Source: Limnobaculum xujianqingii (lineage in GTDB: Bacteria; Pseudomonadota; Gammaproteobacteria; Enterobacterales; Enterobacteriaceae). Taken from it: a stretch of 64,000 nucleotides of DNA. Below, in pieces: positions 18,571 through 28,330 of the stretch. Every line of letters begins with the position of its first letter. Position 1 is the first letter of the stretch. The position numbers were made by a program, and so were the translations under genes. The notes beneath the pieces are model-generated. The model worked only from the letters and a program-made list of their open reading frames with translations. It was not told the origin of the DNA and ran no database searches. Location: positions 1,116,001-1,180,000 of the forward strand of contig NZ_JABMLK010000002.1 in assembly GCF_013394855.1 (NCBI RefSeq). The letters are read 5' to 3'.

Positions 18571-20139
18571 ATGACTGTAATTTCTCTTCACCAACTGCAT
18601 TTTCAGTTCAGCAGTGACAAGGTGATTTTTCAACAACTGAGCCACAGTTTTTTACCGGGTAAACACGGTATTGTCGGTGATAACGGCAGTGGCAAATCGG
18701 TGCTGGCGGCATTGATTTGTGGTCGCTACCTACCTGATACAGGTACTTTGATTGGTCCTGCATCCCCAGGATTTTTAACGCAACAACATTATTCAGCAGG
18801 TATCACTATTGCTGATTTTCTTGGTTATGGAGAATGTTTATCTGCTCTTCGGCGGGTAATTTCTGGTCATTTTAGTTCGCAAGATTTGTTGTTGGCTGAA
18901 GATAACTGGCTGTTGGAGGAGCAACTGACGCAGCTATTAGCCAGCATTAATATTACAGCCGATCCACAAAGGGAGCTGGTATCTCTCAGCGGTGGAGAAC
19001 AAACCCGACTCATGTTATTGAAGCTATTCACTGGCGATCACGACTGGTTGATTCTGGATGAACCGGGTAATCATCTTGATTTAGCTGGTCGCCAATGGCT
19101 ACAACGTGAAATCGAGCGTTATTCAGGAAATTTATTACTGATTAGTCACAATCGCGATCTGTTGGAGCAAATGCCACAAATTCATGAACTGTCAGACGGC
19201 AAACTGATGAGCTATGGCGGAAATTATAAGGTATACCAACAACAAAAACAGGAACAGCACTCGGCACAGTTACGGCAACTGACACACCAGAAAGAGCAGC
19301 TTAGAACATTGCGTACAGCACAACAAAACAGTATTGAGCGTGCGGAAAGGCGAGCTAAAAGCGGTAAGAAATTACGTGATAGCGGCAGTCAGTGCCTGTT
19401 GTTGCTGGATAAAATGAAAAACAGTGCAGAAATGCGTCGCTCTTCAAGCTTGCGCCATGCAGATCGTAAAATTGAGCAAACTCAAACCAGCATTACTGAT
19501 ATACAACAAACACTACAGCAGCCTAAAGCGTTGAGTATGGTGATTGATACTCACAGCAAAAAGAGTCGTTTTGCCATTCAGATCGATAAGTTAACTATGC
19601 CTTATGGTTATCGGGGAGAGATAACCCAAACCATCTATCCTGGAGAACGTTACTGGTTACAGGGAGACAATGGCAGTGGTAAGTCGACCCTATTGAAAAT
19701 GCTGGTGGGTGAGATAACACCATTATTCGGTATGGTGAAAATGCATGGTCGGGTTGCCTATTTCGATCAGCATCAGTCATTACTACTGGATTCGTTATCG
19801 GTTTTGGATAATCTGCGTTCTCTGGCTCCGGGCATGACTGAGAGTGAATACCGAACTCAGTTAGCTAATATCGGCTTTCGACGAGAGAGCGTATTTAAAC
19901 TGGCCGGTTCTCTTAGCGGTGGGCAGCGGGTCAGACTGGCGTTACTGGCAATAACCAGTGGCCCTCAATCCGCCTCAATATTATTGCTGGATGAACCGGA
20001 TAACCATTTAGATTTACAGGCCCGACAGATGTTTGAACAAGCGATAGCCGGTTATAACGGAACGCTAATAGTCGTCAGCCACGATCGGCATTTTATTGAT
20101 AATATCGGGATAACCCACAATTTTACGCTAATGTCATAA
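18571..20139 (+). CDS. ABC-F family ATPase
   Basis: A 522-residue soluble protein with two ABC domains and no membrane segments, the layout of ribosome-acting ABC-F factors. The first domain has GDNGSGKS, SLSGGEQTRL and LILDEPGNHLD; the second has GDNGSGKST, SLSGGQRVRLALL and LLLDEPDNHLD followed by VVSHDRHFIDN. Between them is a Lys/Arg/Gln-rich linker (about residues 215-310: SAQLRQLTHQKEQLRTLR and following) predicted to be a coiled coil reaching into the ribosome. Walker A and switch His residues are intact. Which ABC-F subgroup it belongs to, and whether it gives antibiotic resistance, cannot be told. It is monocistronic. Confidence 0.85.
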   Translation: MTVISLHQLHFQFSSDKVIFQQLSHSFLPGKHGIVGDNGSGKSVLAALICGRYLPDTGTLIGPASPGFLTQQHYSAGITIADFLGYGECLSALRRVISGHFSSQDLLLAEDNWLLEEQLTQLLASINITADPQRELVSLSGGEQTRLMLLKLFTGDHDWLILDEPGNHLDLAGRQWLQREIERYSGNLLLISHNRDLLEQMPQIHELSDGKLMSYGGNYKVYQQQKQEQHSAQLRQLTHQKEQLRTLRTAQQNSIERAERRAKSGKKLRDSGSQCLLLLDKMKNSAEMRRSSSLRHADRKIEQTQTSITDIQQTLQQPKALSMVIDTHSKKSRFAIQIDKLTMPYGYRGEITQTIYPGERYWLQGDNGSGKSTLLKMLVGEITPLFGMVKMHGRVAYFDQHQSLLLDSLSVLDNLRSLAPGMTESEYRTQLANIGFRRESVFKLAGSLSGGQRVRLALLAITSGPQSASILLLDEPDNHLDLQARQMFEQAIAGYNGTLIVVSHDRHFIDNIGITHNFTLMS

Positions 20140-20276
20140 GCGTAAGTCATTTTCTACCAGGGTTGATACCATTGATACCATTGGTGCCATCTGCTTTTTC
20201 TGTTTGTTAAGGCAGGTGGTTTAACTATAAGATATCAGGCAGACAAGGTTTTGATTTTTTAATCTGAAGGTTTTAT

Positions 20277-20621
20277 ATGGCCTATATACCAAAAAACTAC
20301 GCCAAACTTGAAAATGGCTATCGTGAAAAAGCGCTGAAGCTGTTTCCCTGGGTTTGTGGCAGATGTTCCCGTGAGTTTGTCTATTCCAATTTAAGAGAGT
20401 TGACGGTGCATCATATCGATCACGATCACTCTAATAATCCGGAAGATGGCAGCAACTGGGAAATGTTATGTCTGTTTTGTCACGATCATGAGCACTCGAA
20501 ATATACCGAAGCGGATATCTATGGTTCGACGGTGGTTGCCGGGGAAGATGCTCAACAGGATCAGGGATTAGCAACCCATAACCCATTCGCTAATTTGCGT
20601 GATTTAATGAATAAAAAATAG
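20277..20621 (+). CDS. yajD: HNH nuclease family protein YajD
   Basis: A 114-residue protein nearly identical in pattern to E. coli YajD. A CxxC zinc-type pair is visible in FPWVCGRCSREFVYSNLRE, the HNH core in LTVHHIDHDHSNNPEDGSNWEML and the second CxxC-like part in CLFCHDHEHSKYTEADIYG. It ends NPFANLRDLMNKK. HNH proteins bind and often nick DNA, but the role of YajD is not established. Followed by a strong terminator. Confidence 0.92.
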   Translation: MAYIPKNYAKLENGYREKALKLFPWVCGRCSREFVYSNLRELTVHHIDHDHSNNPEDGSNWEMLCLFCHDHEHSKYTEADIYGSTVVAGEDAQQDQGLATHNPFANLRDLMNKK

Positions 20622-20640
20622 TCAAAGCGACAGTGTCACA

Positions 20641-20687
20641 AACGATCGTTCATCAAACAATTTAAATATTGATGACCGATCGTTTTT
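20641..20687 (+). terminator. Terminator after yajD
   Basis: AACGATCGTTCATCAA pairs with TTGATGACCGATCGTT (one mismatch) around a 12-base AT loop and is followed by a T5 run. It lies between convergent genes. Confidence 0.8.
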
Positions 20688-20698
20688 ATTTCTGGTGG

Positions 20699-21196
20699 CT
20701 AAACAACCGTAATGAAAGGGGCCGCCATTTGCTGTAGCCGCTCACAGACTTCATTAAAGGTTTGGTGATTCTTTAACATGCTTTTCAGAATGCGGTACTT
20801 ACCATGACTGGTGGTAATTTCTAACGCTTCATTGTGCTGAGCATTGACCCGTTCCAGTTCACGAATATCACCATACATGATGGTAATCACTTTTGGCCTG
20901 ATATGACCCTTGGGATAATTGACGGAATCGGAAGTAAAGATAACGTTCTGACGATCGGAAAAGCTATTGAGCAATATGATAAATGCCATCAACGTCAGCA
21001 TGGCAAAAATCAACGCAGTCGCTGAAAGCAGATATCGGGCCTGCTCAGCCGTCACCGAGGCGGACTGTCCAACAACCAGCCATTGTTCAGTATTATTGAT
21101 TTGATTATATGAAAACCAGGCTAGCCAGCCGAAAAAACCGATACCCATCAAAATAAAAAAACGATTTATTTTGTAGGGATACTTTACGATATCCAT
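20699..21196 (-). CDS. Hypothetical two-span membrane protein
   Basis: A 165-residue protein I do not recognise. Two hydrophobic segments are clear: about 12-30 (FFILMGIGFFGWLAWFSY) and about 60-82 (LIFAMLTLMAFIILLNSF). The C-terminal half is soluble with alternating strands (VITIMYGDIRELERVNAQ, LEITTSHGKYRILKSML), a pattern that recalls bacterial PH-like domains of membrane proteins. It is alone between yajD (convergent) and the DeoR-PfkB gene (divergent). Confidence 0.6.
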   Translation of the reverse strand: MDIVKYPYKINRFFILMGIGFFGWLAWFSYNQINNTEQWLVVGQSASVTAEQARYLLSATALIFAMLTLMAFIILLNSFSDRQNVIFTSDSVNYPKGHIRPKVITIMYGDIRELERVNAQHNEALEITTSHGKYRILKSMLKNHQTFNEVCERLQQMAAPFITVV

Positions 21197-21554
21197 GCAT
21201 TGTTCCTGTCAGCACTGCGATAGGTTAAAAACCATAATGCCGGGGTGTTAGAGAAAGCCAGAGAGTACCCCAATTTACACATTAGTGCCATTTTGTGTCG
21301 ATTTGTGTGAATGATAATGTAAGTAATTCCCGCCATTTTTCCTCAATACTCTTGAACGTTAACTATTTCACTGCTTAATGATATGGTATGACACACATTT
21401 AATAATTTATAATTCATTTAATTATCAATTAATTATAATGTTAAATGCTTTTGTTTACTTCCGTTTGCTTCTGATTTGGGTTTGAGTGTATGACTGTAAT
21501 CACCCTCTGTATTTTTATCATTAACTACTATTACCTTTGCATAGAGGAGGGAAC
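21197..21554. other. Divergent intergenic region upstream of the DeoR-PfkB fusion
   Basis: About 358 bp, strongly AT-rich near 21390-21440, where TTATAATT and AATTATAA half-sites repeat in inverted orientation (about 21407-21438). This could hold the operator of the fused regulator, but AT-richness makes the match weak. Confidence 0.35.
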
Positions 21555-22778
21555 ATGTTTTTAGAAGAAAGAAGAGAGAAAATTCTAACTTTTTTAGATA
21601 AAAACGAACGGGCAACGGTAAATCAGTTGGCCGCCATGTTCTCTGTTTCTAAAGAGACGATACGTTACGATTTAAGAGTATTAGCTCAAAAAAGTTTGCT
21701 GTTGCGCTGCCACGGTGGTGCACAAGTGCTACGAAAAACGCTGCAATCGGATCTCATTACCCCGTCATCAGATATGGATATTGCCTCATTACTTAAAAAA
21801 ATCGGCAAAAAGAAAAAGCGGGTTCCATTGGCGCGAAACAGCCAGACTACTCAGGGTAATGTTTGTATCTTAGGCTCGTTTAACGTTGATATCGTAGCAA
21901 AAGTAGAACGTTTTCCTAAAGGCGGTGAATCGCTGATGGCCATTAATAGTACTCTTGGCCCCGGAGGCAAAGGTGCAAATCAGGCCATGGCAGCGAGCAA
22001 CGCCGGTGCAAAAGTACATTTTGTCTGTAAAACAGGCAAAGATCAGTTTAGCCAGTTTGCGTATCGTCATTTAAGTGATTCTGCCATCCATTCTTTTACA
22101 CTGTATCAATCGGATGATGCGAGTACTGGTAATGCGGTTATTTATGTCTCTCAACAGGATGGAGAAAATATGATTGCCATCTATCCGGGAGCGAATAAAA
22201 CCATTACTGAAAGTGAAATTATTGCCATTAGTGAACAGCTGAAAAAATCTGATGTACTGCTGGTTCAGCTGGAAAATAATTTTGATGCCACATTCAATGT
22301 GATGAGGCTGGCTAATGCTCTTGGGGTCAAAATTATTCTTAACCCGGCGCCATACTCGCACGAAATACTACAGTTCATTGAGTTAGCCAATATTATCACC
22401 CCTAATGAAACGGAAGCCTCGCTGCTGTCCGGTGTTGAGGTGACGGATATTGCCAGTGCACAACAGGCTGCACGTGAAATCGCTCATAAAGGGGTTCAGA
22501 CCGTTATCATTACACTGGGAAGTAACGGAGCGCTGCTTTATGAAAATAATCAATTTCAGCACATTCCGGCATTACCTGCCGTTGCGGTAGATACCACCGG
22601 TGCGGGCGATGCTTTTACCGGCGCGCTCACGGCAGCCATTGCTTCAGGACAAAATCTGGGGTGGGCAGTGAAATATGCCACGGCTTTTGCCTCTTTAGCG
22701 GTGGAACGGGAAGGGGCTTCCAATATGCCTGTTCATCAACAAGTATTGCATCGGCTTTCGCTAAATGCCGATTTTTAA
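21555..22778 (+). CDS. DeoR-type HTH fused to PfkB/ribokinase domain
   Basis: A 407-residue fusion. Residues 1-55 are a DeoR-family winged helix (RREKILTFLDKNERATVNQLAAMFSVSKETIRYDLRVL, then LLRCHGGAQ). A basic linker (about 60-100, KKIGKKKKR) leads to a complete PfkB sugar kinase: GSFNVDIVAKVERFPKGGES, GPGGKGANQAMAASNAG, NPAPYS, ITPNETEA and the catalytic DTTGAGDAFTGAL (Asp about 352). ATG 21555 follows a GGAGGG site. Next downstream, by 30 bp, is a nucleoside hydrolase, then an MFS carrier, so the kinase probably acts on the ribose or deoxyribose released and may report it to its own HTH. Both parts look intact. Confidence 0.88.
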   Translation: MFLEERREKILTFLDKNERATVNQLAAMFSVSKETIRYDLRVLAQKSLLLRCHGGAQVLRKTLQSDLITPSSDMDIASLLKKIGKKKKRVPLARNSQTTQGNVCILGSFNVDIVAKVERFPKGGESLMAINSTLGPGGKGANQAMAASNAGAKVHFVCKTGKDQFSQFAYRHLSDSAIHSFTLYQSDDASTGNAVIYVSQQDGENMIAIYPGANKTITESEIIAISEQLKKSDVLLVQLENNFDATFNVMRLANALGVKIILNPAPYSHEILQFIELANIITPNETEASLLSGVEVTDIASAQQAAREIAHKGVQTVIITLGSNGALLYENNQFQHIPALPAVAVDTTGAGDAFTGALTAAIASGQNLGWAVKYATAFASLAVEREGASNMPVHQQVLHRLSLNADF

Positions 22779-22808
22779 TCACATGTTCAATTCAGGAGTA
22801 TCAACAAC

Positions 22809-23756
22809 ATGGTAAAAAAAATTATTCTGGATTGCGATCCCGGTCATGATGACGCAATCGCTATGTTACTGGCTCACGGTAACCCTAATATCGAATTACT
22901 GGCGGTGACCACCGTAGTCGGTAATCAGACCTTAGAGAAAGTCACCCGTAATGCATTGGCGGTGGCGCGAATTGCCAATATCACCGGGGTTCCTTTTGCC
23001 GCCGGTTCTGCTCGCCCTCTTATTCGCCAGATAGAGATTGCACCGGATATTCATGGTGATTCTGGTCTCGATGGCCCGGTACTGCCGGAACCAGCATTTG
23101 ATGTGGATTCACGTCATGCGGTGGATTTAATCATTGAAACCATTATGTCGCATCCACCTAAAACGGTAACCATTGTTCCAACTGCAGGTTTAACCAACAT
23201 CGCATTGGCTGCCCGTCTTGAACCGCGAATTGTTGAGCGGGTAAAAGAGGTGGTATTGATGGGAGGTGGTTACCACGTGGGGAACTGGAGTGCGGTAGCA
23301 GAATTTAATATCAAAATTGACCCGGAAGCGGCCCATATCGTTTTCAATGAAAAATGGCCGTTAACCATGGTCGGGTTAGATCTTACCCATCAGGCACTGG
23401 CAACACCTGAAGTTGTAGAGAAAATCAAAGCGGTAGGAACCAACCCGGCTAAATTTGTTCTGGAGCTACTTGAGTTTTTTGGCACCATGTACAAAAGCGC
23501 GCAGGGATTTGATTATCCACCAGTACACGATCCTTGTGCGGTAGCTTATGTTATCGACCCTTCAGTCATGACCACCCAAAAAGTGCCGGTTGATATTGAG
23601 TTGACAGGAACGTTAACGCTGGGCATGACCGTTGCTGATTTCCGTTCACCACCACCAGCGGATTGCCACACTCAGGTAGCCGTAAAGCTTGATCATCAGC
23701 GTTTTTGGGATCTGATCGTTGATGCTCTTGAGCGTATTGGTGAGGTAAAAGTATGA
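22809..23756 (+). CDS. Inosine-uridine-type nucleoside hydrolase
   Basis: Cleaves ribonucleosides to base and ribose. The 315-residue product has the calcium/ribose motif DCDPGHDDAIAMLLA (about 7-21), AVTTVVGNQTLEKVTRNALAV, GDSGLDGPVLPEP, VLMGGGYHVGNWSAVAEFNIKIDPEAA and the late HDPCAVAYVI, all in the order of the IunH/RihA/RihB family. There is no signal peptide, so it acts in the cytoplasm. It sits between the ribokinase-type fusion and an MFS transporter, whose start overlaps its stop (ATGA), giving a three-gene nucleoside-use operon. Base preference cannot be assigned. Confidence 0.9.
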   Translation: MVKKIILDCDPGHDDAIAMLLAHGNPNIELLAVTTVVGNQTLEKVTRNALAVARIANITGVPFAAGSARPLIRQIEIAPDIHGDSGLDGPVLPEPAFDVDSRHAVDLIIETIMSHPPKTVTIVPTAGLTNIALAARLEPRIVERVKEVVLMGGGYHVGNWSAVAEFNIKIDPEAAHIVFNEKWPLTMVGLDLTHQALATPEVVEKIKAVGTNPAKFVLELLEFFGTMYKSAQGFDYPPVHDPCAVAYVIDPSVMTTQKVPVDIELTGTLTLGMTVADFRSPPPADCHTQVAVKLDHQRFWDLIVDALERIGEVKV

Positions 23757-25165
23757 CCAATGCCTCTTCTGGATCTTCAACGGTAAGTGTAACGGTACTG
23801 ATGACTGCGTTGCTGGCAGCCTGTATCGCCTTTCAGCTGAATGCCAGTATGCTGGGTCCGGTGTTGGTCACCATTGCTGAAGAATTACATTCTGATGAGG
23901 CGGCGGTTTCATTATCTCAGACCGCTTTTTTCACCTCCGCGGCACTGTTTTCGCTGTTCTTGCCTCGCCTGAGTGACATTAAGGGACGTAAAAAAGTACT
24001 GGTCTGGATGCTGGTGATTATGACCGCAGGGACTATTCTGGCCGCCGTAGCGCCGAACATTGAAACGCTTTACGTAGCCCGAATTATTCAGGGGGTTTCT
24101 GGTCCGGTAGTGCCTCTATGTTTATTGATGTTGCGCCATGAAATATCCGATCCAAAAGTTTACGGCACCATGATGGGAATTGTGACAGCGGTAAATGGTG
24201 GCATCGCAGGCATTGACGCTATAGCTGGTGGTGTACTGGCGGCTAACTTTGGGTTTCGTTCGGTCTTCTGGGTGATTACTGCGGTAGCGGCGATCTCTAC
24301 CTTACTGGTCATTAAATGGGCACCAGAATCTCGCCCTTCAGCCGGAATAAGAATGGATTGGCCTGGCGTTATCTTACTGGTGTTCTCTTTAGCTTCGATG
24401 CTGATAGCATTAGGTCAGGCTGGCAATATCGCCGCAGTAAACTGGCCGCTGGTGATTGGTCTGGTCATTTTCTCTGTGGTGATGTTTATCTCGTTTTGGC
24501 AGGTTGAAAATCGCAGTCAGCATCCGCTGGTAACTACGTTTTACCTTAAACAGCGCAGTACCTGGGCGCTGTTGCTGACCACTATTTTGACCATGACAGG
24601 GATTTTCGCCATCGTAAACGGCTTGGTCATGTCTTTCGCTCAAAACCAGTCGGTAGGCTTTTCTTTAGGAGCCGATACTGCGGCATTAGCGTTTCTTACA
24701 CCTTATGCATTGATTGGCTGGTTGGTTGGACCTTTCTCTGGTCGTCTGGCACCAACCCTCGGTTATAACAACGTACTGCGTATTGGTTTGTCAGGAAGTA
24801 TTGTGGCGATTCTGCTAATGATGTTTATTGGCTTGCACTCTTTACCGGTACTGATTGCCGCAGTATTACTGATAGGTATGACCTATGCGGGTATCGCCAA
24901 TATTATGCTCAATGGGTTAGGGATTGTGTTATCGCCTAAAGATAACCCTGGCTATTTGCCGGGAATGAACGCAGGAGCATTTAATCTGGGCGCGGGACTG
25001 AGTTTTGCACTGCTGCCTGCGGTTCAAATTATGACTACACCAGAGGGCGCGACATCACCAGTAGGTTATTTCAATGGAATCACGCTGGGATTAGCGATTA
25101 CTGTTCTGGCGTTATTGGTGTCGTTTTTAATTCCAAGGCCAGTTAGCGCGGAAGTAAAGTCATGA
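23753..25165 (+). CDS. MFS transporter, probable nucleoside carrier
   Basis: A 470-residue major facilitator with about fourteen hydrophobic segments, like the drug/H+ DHA2-type carriers. RLSDIKGRKKVLVWMLV (about 77-93) is the loop 2-3 MFS motif and VARIIQGVSGPVVPLCLLML (about 108-127) carries the motif B Arg. The start overlaps the nucleoside hydrolase stop. Family resemblance alone would suggest a multidrug efflux pump; the operon context suggests instead import of a nucleoside. It is the last gene before a 340-bp region with repeat copy 2. Confidence 0.8.
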   Translation: MTNASSGSSTVSVTVLMTALLAACIAFQLNASMLGPVLVTIAEELHSDEAAVSLSQTAFFTSAALFSLFLPRLSDIKGRKKVLVWMLVIMTAGTILAAVAPNIETLYVARIIQGVSGPVVPLCLLMLRHEISDPKVYGTMMGIVTAVNGGIAGIDAIAGGVLAANFGFRSVFWVITAVAAISTLLVIKWAPESRPSAGIRMDWPGVILLVFSLASMLIALGQAGNIAAVNWPLVIGLVIFSVVMFISFWQVENRSQHPLVTTFYLKQRSTWALLLTTILTMTGIFAIVNGLVMSFAQNQSVGFSLGADTAALAFLTPYALIGWLVGPFSGRLAPTLGYNNVLRIGLSGSIVAILLMMFIGLHSLPVLIAAVLLIGMTYAGIANIMLNGLGIVLSPKDNPGYLPGMNAGAFNLGAGLSFALLPAVQIMTTPEGATSPVGYFNGITLGLAITVLALLVSFLIPRPVSAEVKS

Positions 25166-25266
25166 TCATATATGGATTTGTATGCATCAGCCAATCAAGA
25201 ACAGGGTAATCCTCAATTTAGATTGATGACAAAGTTAGATAATTCAGTTTGTACCTTAAAATAGCT

Positions 25267-25440
25267 AATCGTTGGGAGGGACGGGTGTTGGGGTCGACTT
25301 AGCGTAAGCCAACGAAGCGCCCCTAACCCGGCCAGGCCCAACGCACGCCATAGTTGAGTACAGATGGTTTACCGACCGCTCTCGGTGCAGATATAAGCGC
25401 GGTGTTTTTACGGTCGGAATATTCACAGGTATTGATTAGG
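25267..25440 (-). repeat. Interspersed intergenic repeat, copy 2 (inverted relative to copy 1)
   Basis: Reverse complement of copy 1 (3286-3463): it begins AATCGTTGGGAGGGACGGGT and ends ATTGATTAGG. The core about 25267-25345 has about three differences from copy 1; the rest is more diverged but keeps ATTCCGACCGTAAA. It occupies the gap between two converging operons. Confidence 0.8.
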
Positions 25441-25504
25441 TTTGTTAGTAATCTGAGAGCCGGGATTATCCCCGGCTCTTTACTTATGTGGAACTGATGT
25501 GGCT

Positions 25505-26758
25505 TTACCCCATAACCGCCTGCGGTGTAGCCCGTGGTGCTTCGCGTTCGGTTTTTTCCTGCTCATCGTCTTCCTGTTGGAAACGTTCAGCTGCCGGGAC
25601 TGAGATTTTAATGGCGATAATCACCGCCAGGAATCCTCCTACCAACTTACCTAACAGAATAGGAATGACTAAGGTTGGCTGGAAGTTCGCGGTAAAGGCC
25701 AGATGATCGCCAATGGTTGCCTGTGCACAGACGCCAAAAGCGACGCACAATACTTTGTCACGGGCACGCATATTGATGAATAAGTGGTAAGTAGCAATAA
25801 TGTTGGCTAACACCATAATGAATGCCAGTGCGCCAGTATCAGTTAACTTCAGCACTTTGCTCAGTGCGCCAACCATACGTTTGCAGTATTTCTGGAACAG
25901 GTAACAAATAGGGAAAGTACCTGCCAGCATAATACCGATATATCCGGCGATTTCGATGGCTCTGAACAGCTCTTTCTGATCGGCAAACATTGGATCAAAT
26001 CCCCATGCACCAAATACTTTGGCAAACACGCCGGTGAAGTGTTCGATAATAGAACAGGCCAGAACCAGTTTGATAAAGGCATCCATAATTTTACCGAATA
26101 CCAGGAAGCCAGCCACCATCAGTTGAGGTCGATACTTCAAGCCAGCGGCCAGCAGAAAACAAAACACAAACAGCGGCGCCAGATATTGCAGCATGGTAAT
26201 AAAATCCAGCGTCAGGTGATGTAATGCCGGAGAGTTTGTAGAAATAACATCGCGCACTGGAATATTGTTAAAGGTAATCAGCAGTAACGAAGCCAGAACC
26301 CCAAACGGAATGCTGATTAACCCGGCCATGGCACCTAACGCCAGATATTTGTGATCCTGACGATTAAGCATGGTCAGTCCAACCGGAATCAGATACACAA
26401 TGGTTGCCCCGGATGTATAACCAATCAACATGGCGGTAATCCACATATCGCGGTTAGAGGTTAGGGCATCGGCTAACTGATAGCCGCCCATATCAACGGC
26501 GATAATCGATAGTGCAGCGATAGAAACATCAGAACCAACTGCGCTGAATACCGGCCCCAGCAAATGTGAAATGGCCTGAGACAGTAAAGGCACCGCAGTC
26601 ATGATACCGGCCTGAGCCAGAAACACCGGGCCAATAGAGTGTATGCCGTTAACAAACTCTTTTCCCAGCCCGCTGTCTGGTTTAATGATGGAAGCCAGCG
26701 CGCCGACCAGCGTTCCCACCATTATAAGATAAATAACATAATTGCCGAACTCAGCCAT
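25505..26758 (-). CDS. EutH-like permease
   Basis: A 417-residue polytopic inner-membrane protein of the EutH (ethanolamine permease) type. Recognisable parts are IDMGGYQLAD-like AVDMGGYQLADAL (about 101-113), GYTSGATIVYLIPVGLTML, YLALGAMAGLISIPFGVLASLLL and GVCAQATIGDHLAFTANFQP. The start at 26758 is preceded by AAAGGA. No other eut genes occur here; instead the gene follows an FGGY kinase by 28 bp on the same strand, divergent from two FAD oxidoreductases. The solute may therefore be a polyol or amino-alcohol other than ethanolamine. The last 25 residues are very acidic and hydrophilic. Confidence 0.8.
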   Translation of the reverse strand: MAEFGNYVIYLIMVGTLVGALASIIKPDSGLGKEFVNGIHSIGPVFLAQAGIMTAVPLLSQAISHLLGPVFSAVGSDVSIAALSIIAVDMGGYQLADALTSNRDMWITAMLIGYTSGATIVYLIPVGLTMLNRQDHKYLALGAMAGLISIPFGVLASLLLITFNNIPVRDVISTNSPALHHLTLDFITMLQYLAPLFVFCFLLAAGLKYRPQLMVAGFLVFGKIMDAFIKLVLACSIIEHFTGVFAKVFGAWGFDPMFADQKELFRAIEIAGYIGIMLAGTFPICYLFQKYCKRMVGALSKVLKLTDTGALAFIMVLANIIATYHLFINMRARDKVLCVAFGVCAQATIGDHLAFTANFQPTLVIPILLGKLVGGFLAVIIAIKISVPAAERFQQEDDEQEKTEREAPRATPQAVMG

Positions 26759-26786
26759 GGGGTATCCTTTTGAATTTATTATTTTA

Positions 26787-28226
26787 TTAACTGCGTAAGT
26801 TGCGTGAACGGGCAATAATGTCTTGATACTTTTCCATTACGCCGGACATGGAACTGCGGTTTGGTTTAGTAATTTGGGCATCTTGTTTAAAGCTAATAGG
26901 GCGTTCGATTCCCAATCCTTTTCGTGCCAGCATGGCAGCACCCAGCGCCGTAACTTCACGGTTTGCGGGGGCTACAATGTTTTTCTGAATCAGATTGGCG
27001 AGGAACTGTTTGAAATATTGATTAGATGACAGGCCACCATCGACAGAAATAGCGTCACCCAATGGAGAAAGCTTATCCATAGCCAGAATCACTTCTGCCG
27101 AGCGCACTGCGATGCCTTCCAGTACCGATTGCAGAAGATCTTTTCTTTCGATATCCAATGATAATCCAGCCCAAACACCGGCCGCAGAACGATCCCAGTA
27201 TGGGCAAGCCAAACCAGATAAAGCAGGTACAAAGGCCAGTCCGCGAGAAATAGCGGAATCTTTACTGAAGTCGCTGAGCTCATCAAAATCATCAAGCAGA
27301 CCGATTTTCTTCACCCAGTTAATGGCCGATGCAGCGTTATACACACCACCATCCAAACCAAAAATTGGCTCCTGACCGGGAAATTTCCAACATAAGGTGG
27401 GTAGCAGGCCAGAGCCTTTAGTTTCTGCGATGGTGGTTCCGGTTAACGATTGCAGAAATGCACCGGTACCAAATGTGACTTTGGCATCACCCTGATTGCG
27501 ACAGCCATGACCATAAGTTCCGGCAAACTGATCGACAATTACGGCAGTAACGGGAGTAATGTGTCCATCCAGATTAATACTGCCAAAGTCACCGACGGTA
27601 TCGCGAATTTCTGGTAGACAATGGATAGGAACGCCGAAGATTTCACACAGTTCAGGATCCCAGGTGAGGGTGTGGATATTGAACAGTGAAGTACGGGATG
27701 CGGCATTATAGTCAGTGCAATAAGTGCCACATAAACGGTCAAGAAAGAAGGCATCCATGGTGCCGATGCGCAGCTTTCCTTTATCTGCCAGCTGTTTTAC
27801 GCCAACAATATTCTCAATAATCCAGTTCATCTTACTGGCGGAAAAGTAGGGATCGAGAGGCAAACCGGATTTTTGTTGCACTAAAGGTTCCAGCCCCTGA
27901 TCTTTCATGTGCTGAATACGTTTTTCGGTACGCATGTCTTGCCAGATAATGGCGTTATACAACGGCTTTTTACTGTCTGCATGCCAGGCCACAATGCTTT
28001 CGCCCTGGTGGCAGATCCCAAGAGCATCAACCACTTCACAGCCAGATAAACACTTCATAATGTTAGCCAGAATTTCTTCCGGATCGTGTTCAACCCAACC
28101 ACTGTTTAGTGTGATTTGTTTATGTGGAATGCTCATCGGGGAATGAGAGCGACCATTTTCATCAAAGACCACGATTCTGGTTCCGGTGGTTCCCTGATCG
28201 ATGGCAGCATAACGTTGGTTAAGCAT
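26787..28226 (-). CDS. FGGY-family carbohydrate kinase, glycerol-kinase-like
   Basis: A 479-residue kinase of the FGGY family that most resembles GlpK: AIDQGTTGTRIVVFDENG (about 8-25), GWVEHDPEEIL, IIWQDMRTEKRI, LPLDPYFSASKMNWI, VDQFAGTYGHG, TFGTGAFLQ and ISVDGGLSSNQYFKQFLANL. The E. coli GlpK substrate loop NQRET is replaced by HQGES (residues 73-77), so the Arg that contacts glycerol is Gly here while the Glu remains. Another polyol or hydroxy compound is therefore likely. It precedes the EutH-like gene and is divergent from a GlpA-like dehydrogenase gene. Confidence 0.85.
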   Translation of the reverse strand: MLNQRYAAIDQGTTGTRIVVFDENGRSHSPMSIPHKQITLNSGWVEHDPEEILANIMKCLSGCEVVDALGICHQGESIVAWHADSKKPLYNAIIWQDMRTEKRIQHMKDQGLEPLVQQKSGLPLDPYFSASKMNWIIENIVGVKQLADKGKLRIGTMDAFFLDRLCGTYCTDYNAASRTSLFNIHTLTWDPELCEIFGVPIHCLPEIRDTVGDFGSINLDGHITPVTAVIVDQFAGTYGHGCRNQGDAKVTFGTGAFLQSLTGTTIAETKGSGLLPTLCWKFPGQEPIFGLDGGVYNAASAINWVKKIGLLDDFDELSDFSKDSAISRGLAFVPALSGLACPYWDRSAAGVWAGLSLDIERKDLLQSVLEGIAVRSAEVILAMDKLSPLGDAISVDGGLSSNQYFKQFLANLIQKNIVAPANREVTALGAAMLARKGLGIERPISFKQDAQITKPNRSSMSGVMEKYQDIIARSRNLRS

Positions 28227-28330
28227 TGTTCACTTCCCTAAATATTATTGTTGTTAATTGGAGTGTTTTTTTGATTATCCCGATCAAACGGAAATAAAAT
28301 CCACAAATATCTCACATTGTGTTTCCTATA

